From positions 682,001 to 746,000 of the forward strand of contig CAVWLA010000003.1 of NCBI GenBank assembly GCA_963755825.1: a stretch of DNA of 64,000 nucleotides, written 5' to 3'. This DNA comes from DATBQN01 sp963755825 (GTDB lineage Bacteria > Acidobacteriota > Thermoanaerobaculia > Multivoradales > UBA5704). How positions within the stretch are numbered: position 1 is the first letter of the stretch; each line of letters opens with the position of its first letter. The notes under the pieces are model-generated. The model did not search any database. It was not told where the DNA came from and saw only the letters and a list, made by a program, of their open reading frames with translations. Position numbers and translations under genes: made by a program. Shown one piece after another: positions 16,501 to 24,800 of this stretch.

Positions 16501-18890
16501 CCGCCGAGCTGGCGGCGCTCGCGCGGCAGCATGGCCTGCCGCTCAGCACGCTCGTCTACGCCGCCTGGTCGCTCCTCCTCGGCCGCACGCGCGGCCTCGC
16601 CGAGGTCGTCTTCGGCATCGTTGTCTCCGGCCGCTCGGCGCCTCTCGCCGGCATCGATTCGATGGTCGGCCTCCTCATCAACACGCTGCCGCTGCGCGTG
16701 GCGCTCGACGCCGAGGCGGCGGTGCCGGACTGGTGGCGGGGCGTGCAGGAGCGCCAGGCGGAGCTCGCCCTCCACGAGCACACGCCGCTCCCGACGATCG
16801 AGCGCTGCGGCGATCTCGCCCGCGGCGTGCCGCTCTTCGACAGCATCGCGGCGTTCGAGAACTACCCGGTCGGCGCCGCGCCGGAGACCGATGTGATCGC
16901 GCTCGACGATCTGCGGGTGGTCGAGAGCACCAACTTCCCGCTCGCCCTGGGCGCCCTCCCCGGCCCGCGCCTGGCGCTCTCGATCTCCTTCGACCGCCGG
17001 CGCCTGCAGCCGGCGCAGGCGGAGCTCCACCTGCGCCAGCTCGCGGCCATCCTGCAGAGCTTCGTCCGCCAGCCGCTGGCGCGCCTCGCCGAGCTGTCGT
17101 TCCTCACCCCCATCGAAGAGCTGCAGGTCCGCCAGCGGCGCCAGCCACGCCAGCCGATACCGCCGCTCCCGGCGGCCACGGCCCGGCCCGGCGAGCCCGC
17201 CGCCATCTCGGCGCTCGAGGCCCGCCTCATCGCCCTCTGGAAGGACGTGCTCGAGCTCGACGCGGTCGGCCGCGACGACGACTTCTTCGCGCTCGGCGGC
17301 GACTCGATCCTCGGCCTGCAGATTGCCGCGCGGGCGCATCGCGAGGGTCTCCGCATCACCCCCCGCGAGATCTTCGATCACCCGACGGTGGCGCAGCTGG
17401 CGCGCCGGCTCGGCGGGGCGCCGGCGGCGGACGCCACGGCCGCGGACGAGCCGGACGGCGCCCCCCTGCCGCTGACGCCGGTCCAGCGCCGCTTCTTCGA
17501 GCGCCTCCCGGCCGACCCGCACCACTGGAACCAGGCGCTCGCCCTGGCGCCGCGCGAGCCTCTCGACGCCGGCCTGCTGCGCGCCGCCGGCGCCTGCCTG
17601 GAGCGCCGGCACGACGCGCTGCGCCTGCGCTTCGCGGGCTTTGACGTCAGCGCCGAGGCCGGCGCTGACGCCGGCGTTCGGCAGTGGGCCGCGGCGCCGG
17701 CACATGAGATGCCGCCGCCGGTGCACTGGATCGACCTCTCGGCGCTCGCCGCGGTTCGCGGCCGCGAGGCGTTGGCGAGCGCCGCGGCGGCGCTCCAGGC
17801 GTCGCTCGATCTCGAGCGCGGGCCGCTCTGGCGCCTCGCCTGCTTCGACGCCGGCGCGGCGCGGCCGGCGACCCTCCTCTGGATCGTCCATCACCTGGCG
17901 GTCGACACCGTCTCCTGGCGCATCCTGCTGGAGGATCTCGAGAGCGCCTACCGCCAGCTCGCCGCCGGCGAGGCGCCGCGGCTGCCGGCGCCGGGAGTCG
18001 CCTTCGGGCGCTGGGCCGCCTGGCTCGCCGCGCGAGGTCCGGCGAAGGCGGCGCCGTCGCGGGCGCGCTGGCTCGCCGCCGCTGCGACGCCGGCTCCCCG
18101 CCTGCCGGTCGACCACCGGTCGGGCGACGACACCGAGGCGAGCGCCCTCACCGTAACCGCGGCGCTCACCGGCGCGGAGACGGTGGCGCTCCTCCGCGAG
18201 CTCCCCCGCGTCCACCAGGTGCGGCCGCAGGAGGCGCTGCTGGCGGCGCTCCTCGCCGCATTTCACGCCTGGACCGGCGAGCGGCGCCTGCTCCTCGACC
18301 TCGAAGGGCACGGCCGCGAGGACCTCGGCGACGACGTCGACCCCTCGCGCACGGTGGGTTGGTTCACCAGCGTCTTCCCGGTGCTCCTCGAGCTCGCGGC
18401 GGAGCCGCCGCTCGACCGCCGCGCCGTGCTCGGCGTGGCGCGCCAGCTCCGCGCCGTGCCGGACCACGGCATGAGCTACGGGGTGCTGCGCTATCTCGAC
18501 GATGCCGACGGCGCCAGGGCCGCCTTCGCCGCGCTCCCGCAGCCGGAGGTCAGCTTCAACTACCTCGGCCAGCTCGACACCGCGCTCCCCGGCGACGCCT
18601 GGCTGCGGCCGCTGCCCGAGACCCCCGGCCCGCTGCGCGCCGCCCGCGGGCGCCGCCAGCACCTGCTGACGGTCGATGTCTGGGTGGCCGGCGGCCGGCT
18701 GCGGATCGAGATCACTTCCAGCCGCAGCGCCCACCGGCGCGCCACGATCCAGACCCTTGCCCGCGGCCTCGTCGCCAACCTGCGCTCGCTCCTCGGCGAG
18801 CACGGCGCGGCGCCGGCCGCCGACAACCCGGCCGCCGATCTCGTCGGCCGTCAGGAGATGCGGAGAGCCTTCGACGAGGTGGAGATTTGA
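10506..18890 (+). CDS. NRPS-1: fatty acyl-AMP ligase loading module, FAAL-ACP-C-A-T-C-T-E
   Basis: Starts lipopeptide assembly. Start: TTG at 10506, five bases after GGAGG (10496-10500); an in-frame GTG at 10452 would overlap the radical SAM gene and lacks that site. Domains by residue: FAAL about 18-580 ('QYTSGSTAEPKG', 'FSPCYGLAEATLL'), ACP 600-675 ('GLDSLAAIEL'), C 695-1150 ('HHIAADFW', Phe replacing the usual Gly), A 1165-1665, T 1678-1750 ('LGGDSILSLQ'), C 1765-2205 ('HHLLLDGW'), T 2235-2305 ('LGGDSILGLQ'), E 2318-2775 ('HHLAVDTVSW', 'FNYLGQ'). The FAAL would adenylate a fatty acid and load the ACP. The single A domain reads DFWHLGLINK, which I cannot assign (some likeness to Ser codes). 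The second C passes straight to a T with no A domain between them. The protein ends 'FDEVEI'. Confidence 0.95.
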   Translation: MPELCAADPRATSDSVLSLVELLRRRAAEHPERILYTFLENGETEADRLTFAELAARARAVGAELGRRCGRGERALLLYPPGLEFIAAFFGCLEAGVVAVPAYPPAPTGTQARLRAIAGDSGARAVLTTSALRARREPLGALVPELAAAAWLETDLLAPEDGDSAPAVGHPVVSGDEVALLQYTSGSTAEPKGVEITHRNLLHNEALIRDAFAQSERSVIVGWLPLYHDMGLIGNVLQPLFLGARCVLMSPLAFLQRPYRWLKAISDHRATTSGGPNFAYELCLRKIAPEERRGLDLSRWTAAFNGAEPIRADTLARFAAAFAPQGFRATSFSPCYGLAEATLLVAAAAPGAPAVVKSVDGAALERHEVVIAEAATAGARQLVGCGRAEGQRLLVVDAESGRSCPPERVGEIWVAGASVAAGYRNRPDENRQVFAAATAEGDAGFLRTGDLGFVSDGELFVTGRRKDLVILRGRNLYPQDLELTAERCHAALRAGCGAAFSIAVDGEERLVVVQEIERRAEALDLAPVAAAIRRGLAEEHAAQAHDIVLVRAGSVPRTSSGKVRRRACRAAYLAAELVRLSAPLPPADPAPAAGAAEESPALAWLLAEVSRLTRLPAGAIDPAAPASACGLDSLAAIELKAAIEERHGTGVTLARLLGGATLAELAAEIAAASGSPRQAAPATETALAADAAEPGGVDQPLSAGQAALWYLNRLAPSSPAYNIAGAVAIEGELDVAALGRAVDGLLARHAALRATFRDTPAGPRQSFGSGAPALAIEDASGWSPEALAARLGDEACRPFDLERGPLLRLRLLRRSAAEHVLALAVHHIAADFWSLAILWRELGAVYATEADRRPADLPPPASLYSDHVAAERRRLAGPRGEALWRYWSERLSGELPPLDLPLDRPRPAEQSYRGAACPARLSREAVDAAARLAAAHRVTLYTALLAIFQVLLHRLSGEDRVAVGSPVAGRSAAAAAGVVGYFVNTVVLAADFAGEPAFASWLAACRDAVLGALDHGDLPLPLLAERLRPARDAGRSPLFQAFFTLHRTPLAADRGLAALALGLAGHRLDFGGLAARSLAVEERRAPFELALAAAELDGGIALVAQYSTDLFDGASMERLLGSVTALLVGAAAAPSEPVSHLSLLAAAERRQLLADWRKTPETPARELCVHELVERQAARCPDRSAVRSERLTLSYAALDAGADRLAGRLRAAGVGPESLVGVYAERSPDLVAGLLAVLKAGGACLALDPALPAERLAYLLEASGAAVVLAAESLPAAAWDGRTIPLRGGADGDLDRRGTRSRRAAGALPDHPAYAVFTSGSTGRPKGVVNTHRGLVDLLAWTLDAYGLRGDDSVLQSTPLSFDFALWEIFAPLAAGGCLVLAPPGGALDLTSLHALLAEQAITTVHFVPSLLRAFLAEPEAAHLGALRRVLCGGEALAADLAERLLARFDVALHHLYGPAEASINALHQRLRAADEVLLGAPVAGLRCVLLDRRLEPVPPGAVGEICLGGAGLARGYCGQAEATAERFVPDPLAARPGERLYRTGDLARRVRAGGLRYLGRRDQQVKIRGVRIEPAEVEAALLAHPDVGEAVVVAREQPGRGQRLVAYVRVPGAQLSAGALQAHLQRTLPAAMIPAAFVFLDRLPHTASGKVDRLALPAPESPRTAAPAAVLAPGSIEARLAAIWSQLLGRPVGIDDNFFQLGGDSILSLQVASRARHEGLEVSSALLLRHQTIAALAPHVRLLAEGSAHAAPAAGAVPLVDDPAAEDAYPLSPMQLGMLARSLRSGEYVNQLAWRVTAEPDGLDAARLAACWRQTLERHAALRVACRWEGLDEPLQVVHRLRELPWATLDWSGLPAAGTESRLDAFLAEDRRRGLDIGRAPLMRWTLIRTAAREHRLVWTHHHLLLDGWSLALVVQEVLARYRGDGRIGGETAPAFRDFVAWQRAQDSAAEEAFWRRQLRGICGVRGSTAPDPEPAAEAAEEERLAGREEMRLAAAETAELAALARQHGLPLSTLVYAAWSLLLGRTRGLAEVVFGIVVSGRSAPLAGIDSMVGLLINTLPLRVALDAEAAVPDWWRGVQERQAELALHEHTPLPTIERCGDLARGVPLFDSIAAFENYPVGAAPETDVIALDDLRVVESTNFPLALGALPGPRLALSISFDRRRLQPAQAELHLRQLAAILQSFVRQPLARLAELSFLTPIEELQVRQRRQPRQPIPPLPAATARPGEPAAISALEARLIALWKDVLELDAVGRDDDFFALGGDSILGLQIAARAHREGLRITPREIFDHPTVAQLARRLGGAPAADATAADEPDGAPLPLTPVQRRFFERLPADPHHWNQALALAPREPLDAGLLRAAGACLERRHDALRLRFAGFDVSAEAGADAGVRQWAAAPAHEMPPPVHWIDLSALAAVRGREALASAAAALQASLDLERGPLWRLACFDAGAARPATLLWIVHHLAVDTVSWRILLEDLESAYRQLAAGEAPRLPAPGVAFGRWAAWLAARGPAKAAPSRARWLAAAATPAPRLPVDHRSGDDTEASALTVTAALTGAETVALLRELPRVHQVRPQEALLAALLAAFHAWTGERRLLLDLEGHGREDLGDDVDPSRTVGWFTSVFPVLLELAAEPPLDRRAVLGVARQLRAVPDHGMSYGVLRYLDDADGARAAFAALPQPEVSFNYLGQLDTALPGDAWLRPLPETPGPLRAARGRRQHLLTVDVWVAGGRLRIEITSSRSAHRRATIQTLARGLVANLRSLLGEHGAAPAADNPAADLVGRQEMRRAFDEVEI

Positions 18891-21800
18891 GATCGGACAT
18901 CACGGTGAATCACGACGTCGCGCCGCCGCCCCGCGAGACCTTCGAGGACGCCTATCCGCTGTCGCCGGTGCAGGAGGGGCTGCTCTTCCACAGCCTCTAC
19001 GCACCGGAATCCGGCGCCTACGTATCGCAGATCTCGGTCCGCATCGAGAGCCGGGAGGCCGCGGCGTTCGTCGACGCCTGGCGGACGGTCATGGCGCGCC
19101 ATCCGGCGCTGCGCACGGCCTACGTCTGGAAGCAGACCGAGCACCCCCTGCAGGTGGTCGTCCGCCGGCTCGACATGCCGCTCGTGCGGGAGGACTGGCG
19201 GGCGCTGCAGGTCGGCGAGGTCGAGCGGCGCCTGGCGGCGTATCTCGCGGCGGATGCGCAGCGCGGCTTCAACCCCGCCAAGCCGCCGCTCATGCGGCTG
19301 GCGCTCGTCGCGCTTGCCGGCGGCGCCTCGCTGATGATCTGGACCTTCCACCATCTCCTCCTCGACGGCTGGTCGATCGGCCTGGTGCTCCGCGAGCTGC
19401 TGGCGCTGGTGCGCGACCCCGCCGCGCCGCTGCCGCCGGCCCCCCGCCCCTACAAGGACTTCATCGCCTGGCTCGGCCGCCAGGAGGCTGGCAAAGCGGC
19501 GGCACACTGGCAGCGCGAGCTCGCCGGCTTCACCGCGCCGACGACGCTCGCCTTCGACCGCGGGCGCCTCGCCGTCGCCGGCGACGCCGCCCAGGAATCC
19601 ATGCTGGGCGAGATCTCCCGGCGCCGCGATCTGCGGCTCTCCGCCACCACCACCGGCCGCCTGCAGGGCGCCGCGCGCCGCCAGCGGGTGACTCTCAGCA
19701 CCCTGCAGCAGGGCGCCTGGGCCCTCCTCCTCTCGCGCGCCGGCAGCGATCGCGACGTGGTCTTCGGCAGCGTCGTCGCCGGCCGCCCGCACGACCTGCC
19801 GGGAGCCGAGGAGATCGTCGGCCTCTTCGTCAACACCCTGCCGGTGCGCGTCCGCCTGCCCGCCGAGGAGAACGTCCACGGCTGGCTCCGCCGCCTGCAG
19901 GACGGCCAGCTCGCCGCCCGCGCCCACCAGCACACGCCGCTGGCGCAGATCCAGGCCGCCAGCGAGGTGGCGCCCGGCCTGCCGCTGTTCGAGACCCTCT
20001 GCGCCTTCGAGAACCATCCGCTCGACGCCTCGCTCGCCGTGTTCGGTAGCGGCGGCGACGGCGGCGGCGCCGGACGCCCGCGCTTCCTCGACCGGGCGCA
20101 CTATCCGCTCACCTTCGTCGCCTTCCCGGGGGACGAGATCCTCCTCACCCTCGAGCACTCGGCGCGCTTCGAGCCGCTCGACGTCGACCGCATGCTCGGC
20201 CAGCTCGCCATCGCGCTCGAGGCCATCACGGCGGCCGACCGGCCGCTCTCCGAGATCGTGCTGGCGAGCGCCGCCGAGCGCCATCAGCTCCTCTGCGAAT
20301 GGAACGACACCGCGGTCGAGCTCGCCGCCGGCCGCGGCGTCCACCAGTTGATCGCGGAACAGGCGGCGCGCACACCCGACGCCGTGGCGGTGGCGGCCGG
20401 CGACGGCGCGCTCAGCTACGGCGGCCTCGCCGCGCGCTGGTCGCGGGTCGCCGCCTGGCTCGCCGCGCAGGGCGTCAGCGCCGAGACCCCCGTCGGCCTC
20501 CACGTCGAGCGCTCGGCCGAGCTCGCCAGCGGGCTCCTCGGCATCCTCGCGGCGGGCGGCGTCTACCTGCCGCTCGATCCGGCGCTGCCGGCGGCGCGCC
20601 TCGGCCTGCTCCTCGACGAGGCCCGGCCGGCGGCGCTCCTGGTCTCGCGCCATCTGCTGCCGCGGCTCGCGCATCGCGGCATCCCCACCCTCTGCCTCGA
20701 AGACCTCGGCCCGGCGACCGGCTCGCCTGAAACCCGCGCCGCGCGCACCGAGCCGCAGCAGCTCGCCTACACCGTCTTCACCTCCGGCTCGACAGGGCGG
20801 CCGAAGGGGGTCTCGATCGCGCACCGCTCGCTGGTCAACTTCGCCCGCGAGGCCGAGCGAGCGTTCGGCCTTCGGCCCGGCGATCGCATCCTGCAGCTCT
20901 CCCCGCTGGGCTTCAACGTCGTGCTCGAGGAGCTCGTCCCCACCTGGCTGAGCGGCGCCTGCACGGTGCTCGCGGCGGGCGCCGACCAGCTCTCCTGCGC
21001 CGACCTCGACCGGCTCATCGCCGAGCGCGAGATCACCGGCCTCGAGCTGCCGGCGCCGTTCTGGCAGGAGTGGGTCGACCAGCTCGACGCCGCCGGCGCG
21101 GCGCCGCCGGCCTGCCTGCGCTTCCTCATCCTCGGCTGCGAGCGGCCGCACCCGGAGCGGGTGGCGGCCTGGCGGCGCTTCGCGATTCCCCTCGTCTGCG
21201 TCTTCGGCCTCACCGAGACGACGATCACCTCGACCCTCTCGGTGGACGCGCCGCGCGGCGGTTGGGCTGCCGCCGAGCCGACCGCCGGGCGGCCCATCGG
21301 CAACACGCAGATCTACGTGCTCGACGTCGATCTCGCGCCCGCCCTCCACGGCGTGCCGGGCGAGCTGTGGATCGGCGGCGAGGGGGTCGGCAGGGGTTAC
21401 CTCGGCCGCCCGGACCTGACCGCCGAGCGCTACCTCCCCGACCCCTTCGGCGGCGAGGCGGGCGCCCGGCTCTACCGCACGGGCGACCTGGCGCTCCTCC
21501 TCCCCGACGGCAATCTGCGCCTGCTCGGCCGCCTCGATCGGCAGGTCAAGGTGCGCGGCTTCCGCATCGAGCCGGGCGAGATCGAGGAGGCGCTCGGCGC
21601 CCATCCGCGGGTCGAGAGCGCGGTGGTGGTGGCGCGGCGCGACTGCGGCCGCGTCCGCCTGGTGGGATATGTCGTGCCGGCGCGCGGCGCCGGCGGCCCG
21701 GCCGACGGCCTCGAGGCGGAGCTGGCGGCACATCTCGCCGCCCGCCTGCCGGCGTGGATGGTCCCCGGCGACCTGGTGATCCTCGAGCGGCTGCCGCTCA

Positions 21801-24800
21801 CCGCTACCGGCAAGATCGATCGCCAGGCGCTGCCCGCGCCGCCGGCCCGCCCGCTCGAAGCGCCGCTCCGCGCCGCCGGCTCGCCGCTCGAGGCGGCGCT
21901 GCTCGAGATCTGGGCCGACGTCCTCGGCGTCCATCGCCTCTCGGTCGACGACGACTTCTTCGCCGCCGGCGGCGACTCCATCCTCAGCCTGCAGATCGTG
22001 GCGCGCGCCCACCGCGCGGGGATCCGCATCACGCCGCGGCAGCTCTTCGAGCATCCGACGGTGGCGGCCCTGGCGGCGGTGGCGACGCTGGCGGCGACCG
22101 GCGCGGCAGGCGCGGACGCTGGAGATCGCGAGCCGGCCGGCGGCGAGGTCCCCTTGACCCCCATCCAGCGTTGGTTCTTCGCCTTGGCGCCGCCGTCGCC
22201 GCAGCACTGGAACCTCCCCCTGACGCTCGCCGCGCGCTGCGCCCTCGACACCCGCGCGCTGCGCCGCGCGCTGGCAGCGGTGGCGGCGCACCACGACGCG
22301 CTGCGGCTGCGCTTCGTCGCCGAAGCCGCCGGCTGGCGGCAGACCGGCGGCGGCGGCGAGGCGATGCCCTTCCAGGAGATGGACCTCGCCGTCCTGCCGG
22401 AGGCGGGGCAGGCGATGGCCATGGCCGCCGGCCTCCGCCAGCTCCAGCCCAGCCTCGACCTGGAGCGCGGGCCGCTGGCGCGGGCGGTCCTCTTCCGCCG
22501 CGGCGCCGGCGGCAGCGGCGACCGGCTGGCGCTCGTCGTCCACCACCTCGTCGTCGACAGCGTCTCCTGGCGCATCCTCGTCGAGGATCTGGAGACCGCC
22601 TACGGCCAGCTGGCGCAGGGGCTGCCGGTCCGCCTCCCCGCCAAGACCACCTCGTTCCAGGCCTGGGCTGAGCGGCTCGCCAGCGACGCAGCCAAGACGA
22701 CCGCCGGCGAGCTCCCCTACTGGCTCGCCGAGACCGCCGGCGACCTCGCTCTCTCGACGGCCGGCGACCCGCGGGAAGACACCATTGGCGCCAGCTCGAC
22801 GCTCTCGGTCGCCCTCGGCGCCGAGGCGACGCAGCAGCTCCTGCGGCGGGTGCCGGCGGTCTACCGCACCGAGATCACCGACGTGCTCCTTGCGGCGCTC
22901 GGCCGCTCGCTCGCCGCGTGGACGGACGGCCGACCCTTCCTCGTCGACCTCGAGGGGCACGGCCGCGAGCCGGCCGGCGAGGGGATCGATCTCTCGCGCA
23001 CGGTCGGCTGGTTCACCGCTCTCTATCCCGTGCGGCTCGATCCCGCCGCGGCCGCGGAGCCGGGGCGGGCGCTCCGCGCCGTCAAGGAGAAGCTGCGCCG
23101 GGTGCCAGGCCACGGCCTGGGCTACGGTCTGCTGCGCTACCTGGCGGGCTCGGCAGCCCAAGCCGAGACGCTCGCTGCGCGCCCGGCGGCTCCCGTGCTG
23201 TTCAACTACCTGGGACAGACCGACGCGCTCCTCGGCGCCGCCTCGACCTTCGCCCTCGCCGAGGACGGGGCTGGCGAGAAGGATGAGCCGATCGCGGCCG
23301 TCGACCCCGCCGCGCCGCGCAGCCACCGCCTGGAGATCAACGCCTGGATCCGCGGCAGCCGGCTGCACGCCGCCTGGACCTTCAGCGAGCGGCGCGACCG
23401 CCGGGAGGCGGTCGAGGCGCTGGCGCGGCGGTTCCTCGCCGAGCTCGAGACGCTCATCGCGCACTGCCTGTCGCCGCAGGCGGGCGGCTACACCCCGGCG
23501 GACTTCCCGCTCCTCGACCTCGGCACCGACCTCGGAATCGACGCGCTCGATCGACTGGCGGGCGGCGACCGCAACATCGAGGACATCTATCCCCTGGCGC
23601 CGCTGCAGGAGGGGATGGTCTTCCACGGCCGGCTCGAGCCGGAGCGCGGCGCCTACTTCGCTCAGCTCGTCCTCGACCTCGTCGGCGGCGTCGACACCGC
23701 CGCGCTGCGCCGCGCCTGGCAGGCGGTCGTCGACCGCCATGCCAGCCTGCGCGTCTCGTTCGCCTGGGAGGGGCTCGCCCAGCCGCTGCAGATCGTCCAC
23801 CGCCAGGTGGCCGTCCCATGGCGGGAGGAGGACTGGCGGAGCCTCGCCGGCGACCGGGAGCGGCGCTTCGCCGATCTGCTGCGCGACGATCGCGAGCGGG
23901 GGCTGCCGCTAGACCGCGCGCCCCTCCTCCGCTTCGCGCTCCTCCGCCTCGCCGACGATCGCCGCCGCCTGGTGTGGAGCTATCACCAGAGCCTCTTCGA
24001 CGGCTGGAGCCTGCCCATCATCTTCCGCGATCTCGCCGCCTTCTACCGCGCCTTCGCGCGCGGCGAGGCGGTCCGCCTGGGCGCCGCCGGCCGCTATCGC
24101 GACTTCATCGCCTGGCTGCGCGAGCAGGACACGGCCGCCGCCGAGGCCGCCTGGCGGCGGGAGCTGGCGGGCCTCGCCGCGCCGACCTCGCTCGCCGGCT
24201 TCGAGCTGTCGCCGCCGGCGAGCGGCGGCGAGACGCACGCGGCGCGCTCGCTCCAGCTCGCGCCGGCGGCTTCGGCCGCGCTCCAGGAGCTCGGCCGGCG
24301 CCGCCGGCTGACCCTGAGCACCATCGTCCACGGCGCCTGGGCGCTCCTCCTCAGCCGCTACGCCGGCGAGGACGAGGTGCTCTTCGGCACCACCGTCGCC
24401 GGCCGGCCGCCGGAGCTCCCCGCCGTCGGCGCGGCCGTCGGCCTCTTCATCAACACGCTCCCCACCCGCGTCGAGGTGCCGCCCGGCGCGCCGCTCGGCA
24501 CCTGGCTGCAACAGCTCCAGGAGCGCCAGGTGGAGATGCGCCAGCACGAGGCGACGCCGCTCGTCGAGATCCGCTCGTGGAGCGAGATCCCGGCGCGGTC
24601 GCCGCTCTTCGAGAGCATCCTGGTGTTCGAGAACTTCCCGATGGAGGCGGCGCTCGGCGGCGATGGCGACGGCGGCACCGGCTTCGCCGTCGAGCCCGTC
24701 GCGACGCTCAGCCGCACCAACTATCCGCTGTCGCTGGTGGCGGACGCCAACCCGCACCTGCGGCTGAAGCTGACCTACGACGCCCGCCGCTTCGCCGCCA

